Shown: positions 1 through 7,371 of the stretch, one piece after another
Layout of the letters: each line of letters begins with the position of its first letter
Numbering within the stretch: the first letter of the stretch is position 1
Assembly (NCBI GenBank): GCA_021647465.1
Contig: JAKIUQ010000017.1
Coordinates: 1-45,559, forward strand
Reading direction: 5' to 3'
DNA: 45,559 bases
From: Emcibacter sp.
GTDB taxonomy: Bacteria > Pseudomonadota > Alphaproteobacteria > Sphingomonadales > Emcibacteraceae
Notes under the pieces: generated by a model
The model's database searches: none
The model's input: only the letters and a program-made list of their open reading frames with translations
Told to the model about the DNA's origin: nothing
Made by a program: the position numbers and the translations under genes

Positions 1-60
1 CAAAACCGCAAGAACAACCTTCTTCTTGAAGGCCGGTGTAAAGCGTCGTCTCTTCGTCAT
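1..60 (-). CDS. IS3 orfA, N-terminal 20 codons only (runs off window)
   Basis: The minus strand from 60 encodes MTKRRRFTPAFKKKVVLAVL, the same N-terminus as the orfA protein at 44048-43767. It is the start of the helix-turn-helix DNA-binding subunit of an IS3-family transposase. The gene is partial only because the window ends at base 1; whether the full copy is intact cannot be seen. Confidence 0.85.
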   Translation of the reverse strand, partial: MTKRRRFTPAFKKKVVLAVL

Positions 61-126
61 ATTGTGTCTCCAAATCTATAATCGGATACACCTTAACAGA
101 TTGTACAAAAATCCGGGACCAGCTCA
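1..126 (-). mobile_element. Terminal fragment of an IS3-family element (copy 1, cut by window edge)
   Basis: This stretch is nearly identical to 43989-44114, the orfA-proximal end of the complete IS3 element near the right end of the window. It carries the first codons of orfA on the minus strand, the leader, and the same outer terminus ending in CCAGCTCA. Both copies stop matching immediately after that sequence, so the element boundary is at 126. The orientation is the same as the second copy, so the two form direct repeats enclosing 127-42827. A handful of base differences between the copies show that they are separate elements, not an assembly duplicate of one. The rest of this copy lies to the left of the window. 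Confidence 0.9.
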
Positions 127-163
127 GAATTCTGGGATTTAATTTTTTTTGTACTGTAAAACT

Positions 164-197
164 GTAAAATAATCCGACAGTTGTCAGGATATTTTAC
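164..197. terminator. Long hairpin downstream of the TetR gene
   Basis: GTAAAATAATCCGAC (164-178) pairs with GTCAGGATATTTTAC (183-197) across an AGTT loop, with one offset bulge. It lies 52 bases past the stop of the minus-strand TetR gene and between that gene and the IS end. No clean T-run follows in either direction, so a terminator role is a guess; it could also be a protein-binding site or an IS-associated hairpin. Confidence 0.35.
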
Positions 198-248
198 ACT
201 TAAAGGAATTTACCACCTCTGATCAAGAGCAATTATCTTTGCGCCTGA

Positions 249-857
249 TTATCCTGCTACGGCTCTTAAGCAGAATTGTTTAATGGCTTTGACAAGATTG
301 TTATGATCAGTGATCGGTATGCCCCGTGCCAAAGGGGCAACAAGGGCCTCTGACAATATCCCGACCAATGCCGCGGCACTTACATGTGCCGTTTGCGGGG
401 GGAATTGCTTTTTCGTCACGGCTTCTTCAATTAATTGCTCAAATATATCCGCATAGGCTCTGCGGTATGTCAGACGTTCCTGTTCCACCATCGGATTAAC
501 AGGCTCCGCAATCAGGGCATAGGCCAGCCGCCCTCCTAAAATGGCTCTTTCTGCGAAGGTGGTGACGGCATTCGCCAAGCGTTTCCGGCAGTGGGCAGGC
601 TGTTCAGGAAAACTGGCGGCCCTTACTTTTTCGACTTCTTTCTCTGTTGCCAGCCGGAAAACTTCGGAACAGAGCTGGGCTTTTGATTCAAAATATTTAT
701 AAATCGTCCCGGTTGCGATGCCCGCCTCTTTGGCCAGACGATTTATGGTCAGTGCCTGAAAGCCTTCGCAGGTGACAATGGCAAGGGCTGTTTTTAACAG
801 GGCGCTACGCCGTTCCGTGCGGCGTGCCTGGGTTTTTGCTGTTGGACGGTAGGGCAT
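249..857 (-). CDS. TetR/AcrR-family transcriptional regulator
   Basis: A 202-residue one-component regulator. The N-terminal DNA-binding domain shows the typical TetR pattern at about residues 37-56 (LTINRLAKEAGIATGTIYKYF), preceded by a basic stretch; the rest is an all-helical ligand-binding domain of normal length. An in-frame start lies 30 codons upstream (947), but I chose 857 because AGCAGGA stands five bases before it and family homology begins there, while the upstream codons would overlap the promoter and operator. The gene is divergent from the aidB-like gene and the acyl-CoA ligase. By family precedent it represses that pair and its own gene and is released by an acyl-CoA or fatty-acid-like ligand; the ligand is inference. 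Confidence 0.9.
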   Translation of the reverse strand: MPYRPTAKTQARRTERRSALLKTALAIVTCEGFQALTINRLAKEAGIATGTIYKYFESKAQLCSEVFRLATEKEVEKVRAASFPEQPAHCRKRLANAVTTFAERAILGGRLAYALIAEPVNPMVEQERLTYRRAYADIFEQLIEEAVTKKQFPPQTAHVSAAALVGILSEALVAPLARGIPITDHNNLVKAIKQFCLRAVAG

Positions 858-897
858 GTCCTGCTTTCTATTGATGAATCTATGACCTGATTTACAT

Positions 898-926
898 AGT
901 TTAACGGTTTGTTTCAGGATTGACAA
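898..926 (-). promoter_or_regulatory. Candidate sigma-70 promoter of the TetR gene
   Basis: On the minus strand TTGTCA (926-921) is followed after 17 bases by TAAACT (903-898), about 40 bases before the chosen start at 857. The -35 element overlaps a TTGACA at 920-925 that points the other way, toward the aidB-like gene, so one regulator bound here could control both directions. Confidence 0.5.
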
Positions 927-931
927 TAGGT

Positions 932-947
932 GTGAACTATGGTTCAC
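932..947. promoter_or_regulatory. Palindromic operator candidate, GTGAAC-N4-GTTCAC
   Basis: A perfect inverted repeat with 6-bp arms (932-937 and 942-947) and a 4-bp centre sits in the divergent region, just downstream of TTGACA at 920-925 and so inside the likely promoter of the aidB-like gene. Size and position suit a TetR-family dimer site. No binding data can be read from sequence. Confidence 0.5.
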
Positions 948-958
948 TCTTTAAAGAA

Positions 959-974
959 ATGAATCAGGATTCAT
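959..974. promoter_or_regulatory. Second palindrome, ATGAATC-N2-GATTCAT
   Basis: A perfect inverted repeat with 7-bp arms lies 12 bases after the first palindrome and 26 bases before the aidB-like start codon. It may be a second regulator site with a different sequence from the first, so two regulators or two half-specific sites are possible. Confidence 0.45.
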
Positions 975-1000
975 ACTTTCAAAGAAGCAGGAGTATCGTC

Positions 1001-2686
1001 ATGTCACAAGAACATCCGTTTAAGCCAAGCACCGCCTATTGGGCCGAAACCCATGACGTGGCCAATCAGCCTCCTGCGCTGGAAAATTACAATTGTTATG
1101 AGCAAGACATCGCCTTGCAGCAGAGCGTACAGGTGAACGGTGCCGCCTGGGCCGAAACCGAATTGCATAAATTTGGCGCCATCACCGGATCCGCAGAAGT
1201 GATTGAATGGGGGTTTCAGGCCAATGAGAATAAACCGGTTCTTCATACCCATGACCGCCATGGAAAGCGCGTGGATGAAGTCCGTTTCCATCCGGCCTAT
1301 CATAAGCTGATGGCATTGGCCATTAAGGAAGGGTTGCATGCCTCCCATTGGCGCGACCCAAAGGCCGGTGCCCATGTGGCCCGCGCGGCCAAATATTATA
1401 TGATGGCACAGGTGGAAATTGGTCATTGCTGCCCCATAACCATGACATCGGCGGCGATTCCGGCGCTGAAAAATCAATCTGATTTATTTAACCATTGGGC
1501 GCCCAGGATTATGGCCCGGAATTATGACCCGCGCAATGTGGCCGATGGCAAGAAGCAGGGGCTTACCATCGGCATGGCCATGACGGAAAAACAGGGGGGA
1601 TCTGATGTGCGCAGCAACAGCACGCGGGCCTTTGCCGTGGAGGCCGGCGGGCCGGGCGGGCTTTACGAGCTTGTGGGGCATAAATATTTTGTATCAGCGC
1701 CCATGTGTGATGCCTTTCTGGTTCTTGCACAAACGCAAACGGGTGTTTCCTGTTTTTTGGTTCCCCGCTGGCGGCCGGATGGCAGTAAAAACCCCCTGCA
1801 GATACAGAAGCTGAAGAATAAAATGGGTAATGTCTCCAACGCCTCCTGTGAAACAGAATTGCGCGGTGCGCAAGGCTGGATGGTTGGGGATGAGGGGCGC
1901 GGGGTGGCCGCCATACTGAATATGGTCTCCATGACACGCTTTGATTGCATGATCGGGTCGGCATCGGGTATGCGGCAGGCCGTGGCTCAGGTCACCCATC
2001 ATTGTGCCAGCCGCGAGGCCTTTGGTAAAATATTGAATGAACAGCCTTTGATGCAAAATACGCTGGCTGACTTGATACTTGAAAGTGAGGCGGCGCTGGC
2101 TTTGACCATGCGCATTGCCCGGGCCCTTGATAACAGCGAAAATGATGAACAGGAAAAACTGCTTGTACGGATGAGTACGGCTGTTGGTAAATACTGGATC
2201 TGCAAACGTGCGCCGGGCCACGCCTATGAGGCCATGGAATGTATCGGCGGCAGCGGCGTCATGGAAGATAACATTATGCCGCGTCTGTTTCGGGAATCAC
2301 CAATCAATTCAATCTGGGAGGGCAGTGGTAATGTCCAATGTCTGGATATGCTGCGGGCGATGAATAAAAACCCCGGTTCTTTCGAGGCCTTCATGAGCGA
2401 AATGGAGGGGGCCAAGGGCGCGAACCGCTATCTGGATCAGGCCATTAACGATCTTGGCAAACATTTTGTGAATCAGGATGATATGGAGTATCGGGCCCGT
2501 ATAATTGTAGGGAAAATGGCCTTGGCCATTCAGGCATCCAGCCTGATTCAATATGCCGATGCACAAGTGGCAGAGGCATTTTGTGCCGCGCGGCTGTCTG
2601 GTGAAAATATGGGCTGGGTTTATGGTACTTTGCCGATGGGAATTGATTGTCCGGCAATTATTGAACGGGCAACGCCAATAATATAA
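1001..2686 (+). CDS. aidB: AidB-like acyl-CoA dehydrogenase family flavoprotein
   Basis: A 561-residue member of the AidB branch of FAD-dependent acyl-CoA dehydrogenases. It follows E. coli AidB almost end to end: the DEVRFHPAYH segment, PITMTSAAIP, the flavin-contact motif GMAMTEKQGGSDVRSN, GHKYFVSAPMCDA, MTRFDCMIGS and the C-terminal NSIWEGSGNVQCLDMLR. AidB of E. coli is part of the adaptive response to alkylation, binds DNA and has weak isovaleryl-CoA dehydrogenase activity. Here the partner gene is an acyl-CoA ligase, which points instead to acyl-CoA metabolism. I chose 1001 over the upstream in-frame start at 920 because AGCAGGAG precedes it and homology starts there; the 920 start would put the operator region inside the gene. 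Confidence 0.9.
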   Translation: MSQEHPFKPSTAYWAETHDVANQPPALENYNCYEQDIALQQSVQVNGAAWAETELHKFGAITGSAEVIEWGFQANENKPVLHTHDRHGKRVDEVRFHPAYHKLMALAIKEGLHASHWRDPKAGAHVARAAKYYMMAQVEIGHCCPITMTSAAIPALKNQSDLFNHWAPRIMARNYDPRNVADGKKQGLTIGMAMTEKQGGSDVRSNSTRAFAVEAGGPGGLYELVGHKYFVSAPMCDAFLVLAQTQTGVSCFLVPRWRPDGSKNPLQIQKLKNKMGNVSNASCETELRGAQGWMVGDEGRGVAAILNMVSMTRFDCMIGSASGMRQAVAQVTHHCASREAFGKILNEQPLMQNTLADLILESEAALALTMRIARALDNSENDEQEKLLVRMSTAVGKYWICKRAPGHAYEAMECIGGSGVMEDNIMPRLFRESPINSIWEGSGNVQCLDMLRAMNKNPGSFEAFMSEMEGAKGANRYLDQAINDLGKHFVNQDDMEYRARIIVGKMALAIQASSLIQYADAQVAEAFCAARLSGENMGWVYGTLPMGIDCPAIIERATPII

Positions 2687-2744
2687 GATATAACAGGCTG
2701 GGTGTAGAACCAGTGAAATAATTTCGGGTAGGGAGCCTTCAAAT

Positions 2745-4310
2745 ATGAGTGAATATTTTAACCTGTCGTATATTCCGGAGCGTATGGCGCTGGTGCGGGC
2801 GGATCATCTGGCGACCATATATGGCGGGCGCGAACGTACATGGGCGGTGTTTCACGATCGTTTGATCAGACTGGCCGCTGGTCTGAAGGACTGCGGGGTT
2901 GGCGTGCAGGATATCGTGGCGGTTCTGGCGGGAAATTCGGATCGATATTTTGAGCTTTACTTCACACCAGCCTGGATCGGGGCCGTCCTTGCGCCGTTAA
3001 ATACACGATGGTCATACAAGGAAAATCTTTATGCCTTGCAGGACAGTGGGGCTCAAACCCTCTTTTTTGATGACAGCTTCATGGAAACTGCCCGGCTTTT
3101 GAATGATGATCGCGATCACGCCGTCGAGAATTTCATATATATGGGGGATAAAGAATGCCCGCCCTGGGCCCGGGACTATGAAAGGATGATTTCGGAAAAT
3201 CAGCCGGCCCCTCAATATCTCACCAGGGGCAGCGATATGGTCATGTTGATGTATACGGGCGGCACGACGGGAACACCCAAAGGCGTGATGGTGTCCCATA
3301 GGGGGATATGGTCCAGCATTATCAGCGCCTCTCATGATATCGGCTGCCATGAGGAGGACAGATATTTACATGCCGCGCCCATGTTTCATGCAGGAGATTT
3401 AGGCATGTCTCTGGCGGCTGCTGTTTCCGGGGCAACTCAGGTCATGATAAATCATTTTAGTGTGGAGGGTGTGTTGGCGGCGATTTCTGAGAAAAATGTC
3501 ACGCAGACTCTTTTGGTGCCTACCATGGTGAAAATGTTGTTGGCAGATGAAAAGATAAAGACAAGTAATATTTCCAGTTTGAGGCAATTGATATACGGCG
3601 CATCCCCCATGCCGGAAGGGCTGTTGTTGAAATGTATGGAACAGTTGTCAGAAGTGGATCTTGTACAGGTTTACGGACAAACGGAGCTTTCTCCCATAGC
3701 AACCGTACTGCCCGCATCGGACCATACCGTGGGCAACAAGCGCCTGCGCTCAGCAGGACGGTCCTGTTTATGTATTGCCTTGAGAATTGAGGATGACAAG
3801 GGAAATATTCTGCCTGCCGGCGAGGTAGGTCAAGTGGTGGTGCATGGCCCTAATATGATGATTGGTTACTGGAATAAACCGGAAACGACAGCGGCAACCC
3901 TTAAAAGAGGCTGGATTTATACGGGGGATGCGGGCTATCTGGATACGGATGGTTACCTGTATCTTGTGGACCGCATTAAGGACATGATTATCTCTGGCGG
4001 AGAGAATGTGTTTTCAGCAGAAGTTGAAAGCGTTATATCCTTGTGTCCGGGGGTGGCCGATGTCGCTATTATAGGCATCCCTGATACGGAATGGGGGGAG
4101 GCGGTTCATGCTCTGGTCATCCTGAAAAAGGGATCAATGACGACAGAAAAAGACATCATCCGTCATTGCAGGGAAAATATTGCAGATTATAAATGTCCCC
4201 GGCGGGTAGAATTCCGGACCGAAGCATTTCCCCTGTCCGCAGCGGGTAAAACCCTGAAGACCGAACTTAGAAAACCCTACTGGCCAGATGGCGAACGGCA
4301 TGTCAATTGA
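2745..4310 (+). CDS. Acyl-CoA synthetase (AMP-forming ligase, class I adenylating family)
   Basis: A 521-residue ANL-superfamily enzyme that would activate a fatty or aromatic acid to its CoA thioester through an acyl-adenylate. The phosphate-binding motif MYTGGTTGTPKG is at 169-180, the A5 motif is YGQTELSP, the A7/A8 region is GWIYTGDAGYLDTDGYLYLVDR followed by the hinge KDMIISGGENVF, and the catalytic lysine lies in SAAGKTLKTELR near the C-terminus. Length is normal for the FadD/long-chain ligase group. It starts 58 bases after the aidB-like gene with AGGGAG as ribosome site, so the two are probably one operon under the TetR regulator. Substrate length cannot be told from the sequence. Confidence 0.9.
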   Translation: MSEYFNLSYIPERMALVRADHLATIYGGRERTWAVFHDRLIRLAAGLKDCGVGVQDIVAVLAGNSDRYFELYFTPAWIGAVLAPLNTRWSYKENLYALQDSGAQTLFFDDSFMETARLLNDDRDHAVENFIYMGDKECPPWARDYERMISENQPAPQYLTRGSDMVMLMYTGGTTGTPKGVMVSHRGIWSSIISASHDIGCHEEDRYLHAAPMFHAGDLGMSLAAAVSGATQVMINHFSVEGVLAAISEKNVTQTLLVPTMVKMLLADEKIKTSNISSLRQLIYGASPMPEGLLLKCMEQLSEVDLVQVYGQTELSPIATVLPASDHTVGNKRLRSAGRSCLCIALRIEDDKGNILPAGEVGQVVVHGPNMMIGYWNKPETTAATLKRGWIYTGDAGYLDTDGYLYLVDRIKDMIISGGENVFSAEVESVISLCPGVADVAIIGIPDTEWGEAVHALVILKKGSMTTEKDIIRHCRENIADYKCPRRVEFRTEAFPLSAAGKTLKTELRKPYWPDGERHVN

Positions 4311-4442
4311 TGCTCATGATCCTGAATAGTGGTATTTGATATCGGGGCGGGCATCGTATAAAAGAAAAACATTTACATTTAGAAAAAAATTATTAAGCTG
4401 TGGCAGGATATTAATGTCTTAAATGATGGAAATGGTATTTAC

Positions 4443-4778
4443 ATGCGAAAATTCTTGTTCGGAATTTTAATGCTGATAATGGTGGTTCAGACCATCGTTA
4501 CCGTTGCCTATATCCATCATTCTGAAGAGACGGGGACCGAGTATGTGTCCTTTGATCATGATGTTTCTGTCACTGTCCTTCAAGCAGGGGGCAATGATGC
4601 CGGCAGACCTTCTTTAGATGACGTTGATTGCCACCAATGCTGTCATTGTACCGGTATTTTTTCTTTTCTGATCAACGAAAATATATATACGGTTTTATCA
4701 GGGGACAAACGTTTTGGGTATCTTTTAAACCTGCCTTCTGCGTTTATTGCGCCCCATTTGCGCCCGCCAATCCTCTAA
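4443..4778 (+). CDS. Small CzcI-like metal-binding periplasmic/membrane protein
   Basis: A 111-residue protein with one hydrophobic N-terminal segment (residues 4-22) acting as signal or anchor, and a metal-ligand cluster CHQCCHC at 63-69. It stands directly before an RND efflux operon, the place where czcI is found in czcICBA clusters. CzcI proteins are likewise about 115 residues with a signal peptide and a D-x-D-C-x-x-C-H type motif, and act in control of czc expression. The resemblance is in size, position and Cys/His pattern; sequence identity seems low. It could equally be an unrelated DUF2946-type copper protein. The 132 bases upstream hold no gene and presumably the operon promoter. 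Confidence 0.55.
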   Translation: MRKFLFGILMLIMVVQTIVTVAYIHHSEETGTEYVSFDHDVSVTVLQAGGNDAGRPSLDDVDCHQCCHCTGIFSFLINENIYTVLSGDKRFGYLLNLPSAFIAPHLRPPIL

Positions 4779-4860
4779 TCGAAATTTTAAAATTTTAAGA
4801 TCATATGCCGTGGAAACATGGCATTGGGTCTGTTTTTTTCGATTATCAGGATAAAGTTCA

Positions 4861-6159
4861 ATGAATTTCCTCAATATAAACTGTTTGGTTTATGCCAAAC
4901 AACCTCCTGCTTTGGCAGGTAAAACAAGATATTTTTTTCTATTTCTATTTTTCGCGGTCTTGTTCTCCGGCAATTTGTATGCGGCATCGTCGGATACAGT
5001 GATGGCTGATTCATCATGGGGATTCTGGTTCCGCAGCCAGATCAGCCAGCATCCAGATGTTGTTGCTGCGAAAGAGCGAATGTATGCTGATCTGGCCACG
5101 GCTGACAGTCTTGACCAACCGCTCTATAACCCGGAATTTCAAACGGAATATGAGCGCGAGGGAGCCGATAATAACTTCCGTCTTGGTCTCAGCCAGACTC
5201 TTGACTGGTGGGGCAAGCGTGATCAACAGCGTGCGCAAGCCACCTTTGGCCGAAAGGCGGCCCGCCGCGCTTTTGAATTGGCCGTGCAACAGAAATCAGC
5301 CGACGCCCTGAAGGCCGTGGTTGACTGGAATGCGGCACGCGCGCAGGCGGATCTTGCCCGCACGCAGGAGGAACAGCTCGGGACATTATTTGCTCTTGTT
5401 AAAGGGCGTCAGCACTCCGGTGATCTGGGTCAGGTGGAGGTGGAGCTGGCTTTTCTCGGGTTATCTCAAAAACTGAATGATGCCGCCCAGGCCCAGGCCC
5501 GTTATCAGCAGGCGGCGGCCCGTCTTGAGGAATTATTGCCAGGTTGGGCAGCGGCAAGTCAAAATATTCCTGAAAGTCTTTGGGCTGTCAGCAGGGCGGA
5601 AAATATAGATCAGTGGGTAGAACAGCATCCCGCTGTGACCGCAGCCCGCGCCGATTGGGAAGTGACCAAAAAAATGGCCGATCTTGCCCGCCTGAGAGGC
5701 AAGGCCGAGCCAACAGTTGGCATGAGCGGTGGTAAAGGCAGCGGCAGTACTGTTGTCGGCGTCACTCTCTCTATTCCTCTGAATATACGAAATAATTTCA
5801 GGGCCGAGGCCCGTGCCGCCAGCCGTGAATCTTTTGCGGCAGAAGCCAATTACCGGGCGGTACAGCGCCGGCAACTGGCGGCAATTCGCGCCAGCAGCGC
5901 AACGTTGAAAGAATATGAAAAACGCTATCTGCGTTGGCAAACCCTTATGGATGGCCGGGCGCGGAGCAGTGGAGATCTGCTGGAAAAGCAATGGCGCAGC
6001 GGCGATATGAGCATGACGGAATATCTGCTCAGTCTGCAACAGCGTACCGAAGGATTGATCGCGGGGATCGAGCTGAATACCCAGTTTCAGATCGCCCGAA
6101 TTGAATGGCTTTTGCAGACAGGGCAAATGGAAAATGCCTTGATGCAAGCGAAGCGTTAA
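4861..6159 (+). CDS. czcC: CzcC-type outer-membrane factor (TolC family)
   Basis: A 432-residue outer-membrane efflux protein, the channel part of the tripartite pump encoded here. A signal peptide spans roughly residues 20-42 (FFLFLFFAVLFSGNLYAA). The remainder shows the two repeated long-helix OEP regions, with alanine/glutamine-rich coiled coil (for example QARYQQAAARLEELLPGW) and the strand segment VVGVTLSIPLNIRNNFRAEARAA typical of CzcC/CusC. The order C-B-A with gaps of 12 and 21 bases makes a tight operon with the next two genes. AGGAT precedes the start. It could also serve other pumps, as OMFs sometimes do. Confidence 0.88.
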   Translation: MNFLNINCLVYAKQPPALAGKTRYFFLFLFFAVLFSGNLYAASSDTVMADSSWGFWFRSQISQHPDVVAAKERMYADLATADSLDQPLYNPEFQTEYEREGADNNFRLGLSQTLDWWGKRDQQRAQATFGRKAARRAFELAVQQKSADALKAVVDWNAARAQADLARTQEEQLGTLFALVKGRQHSGDLGQVEVELAFLGLSQKLNDAAQAQARYQQAAARLEELLPGWAAASQNIPESLWAVSRAENIDQWVEQHPAVTAARADWEVTKKMADLARLRGKAEPTVGMSGGKGSGSTVVGVTLSIPLNIRNNFRAEARAASRESFAAEANYRAVQRRQLAAIRASSATLKEYEKRYLRWQTLMDGRARSSGDLLEKQWRSGDMSMTEYLLSLQQRTEGLIAGIELNTQFQIARIEWLLQTGQMENALMQAKR

Positions 6160-6171
6160 AAGAATTATTGG

Positions 6172-7350
6172 ATGAATATTATGAAACCGATTTTAAAAAA
6201 TATACTAAATTTCAGCCTGATTTTTGGCCTCATAAGTGGCATTGTCATATCTGGCACATCAGCACAGGAACCTGAGCATGAGCATGAACATGATGAAAAA
6301 ACTCAAGATAGTGAGAAAAAAGACCATGATGACGGGCAAGAATCCGAAGGCGTCAACCTGTCATCGGCGCAAATAAATTTGGCCAGCATTAAAGTGGCTC
6401 GCCTTGAGAGACGCAGCATGAACTATCAATTATATGCTCCCGCAGAGGTTAAATCCAATGGCTATACCAGTTATCTGGTCTCTCCTCGCGTGGATTCTGT
6501 GGTATTGCGCCGTCATGTGGCGCTGGGAGATCATGTGGAAAAGGGTCAGCCTCTGGTGACTTTGTTCAGTGAAACTGTTGCGGAGGCACAGGCAAATTAC
6601 AGTGTGACGCAGGCCGAATGGATACGGGTTCAGAAAATGGGCCGCTCGGCGGTGGGGGACAGGCGTTATATTGCGGCCCAAAGTTCTTTCGAAGCAGCCC
6701 ACGGCAGGTTGCGGGCCTTTGGCTTGTCTGAAAAATCCATCGGGGGGCCGCTTGGGGGAAAGAAAAATCTGGGTGAATATACCCTGCTTGCGGAAAGAGG
6801 GGGCGCGGTATTGACCGATGATTTCCAGCAGGGACAGCGGATGCAATCCGGGGATGCGCTCATGGAACTGGCAGATGAGAAAAAATTATGGGTAGAGGCC
6901 CGTCTGGCACCCACATTACAGGTTTATCTGCCTTCGGGAAGCAAGGCAGTGGTGAAGGTGGGCGGCGATCTATTTCCCGCGATAGTCACGCAGGAAGCCC
7001 ATATCATTGATCAGCAAACCCGTACCCGTGTGGTGCGGCTGCTTGTGGATAATATTGGCCACAGACTGCATCCCGGCATGTTCGCCGATGTTTATTTTTC
7101 CTTTAAAACGGATGAGCCTGTATTGGCGGTACCCGAAGCGGCCCTTATGCGTGGCGCGGACGGGGATTGGACAGTCTTTGTGAAGGGTGACGACGGTAAA
7201 TTTTCGGCCCATGAGGTTGACCTTGGCAGATCGTTAGGCAAATGGCGTGAAATCACCGGCATTACAGAGGGCACAAAAGTTGTTGTTGAAGGGGCCTTCT
7301 TCGTCTCATCCCAGATCGCCAAAGGCGGTTTTGACGCGCATAACCATTAA
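6172..7350 (+). CDS. czcB: CzcB-type periplasmic adaptor (membrane fusion protein)
   Basis: A 392-residue HlyD/RND adaptor that would join the inner-membrane pump to the outer-membrane channel. A signal peptide covers about 1-31, followed by an acidic, His-rich linker with alternating H and E residues (about 32-60), a plausible metal-collecting segment found in many CzcB proteins. The lipoyl-like half VVLRRHVALGDHVEKGQPLV, the hairpin helices with AQANYSVTQAEW, and the beta-barrel region are in normal order. It lacks the heavy-metal-binding domain and the CusF domain that the second adaptor of this window has, which supports a different metal preference for this pump. Confidence 0.88.
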   Translation: MNIMKPILKNILNFSLIFGLISGIVISGTSAQEPEHEHEHDEKTQDSEKKDHDDGQESEGVNLSSAQINLASIKVARLERRSMNYQLYAPAEVKSNGYTSYLVSPRVDSVVLRRHVALGDHVEKGQPLVTLFSETVAEAQANYSVTQAEWIRVQKMGRSAVGDRRYIAAQSSFEAAHGRLRAFGLSEKSIGGPLGGKKNLGEYTLLAERGGAVLTDDFQQGQRMQSGDALMELADEKKLWVEARLAPTLQVYLPSGSKAVVKVGGDLFPAIVTQEAHIIDQQTRTRVVRLLVDNIGHRLHPGMFADVYFSFKTDEPVLAVPEAALMRGADGDWTVFVKGDDGKFSAHEVDLGRSLGKWREITGITEGTKVVVEGAFFVSSQIAKGGFDAHNH

Positions 7351-7371
7351 TTTAAGGCTAAGGATAATATT

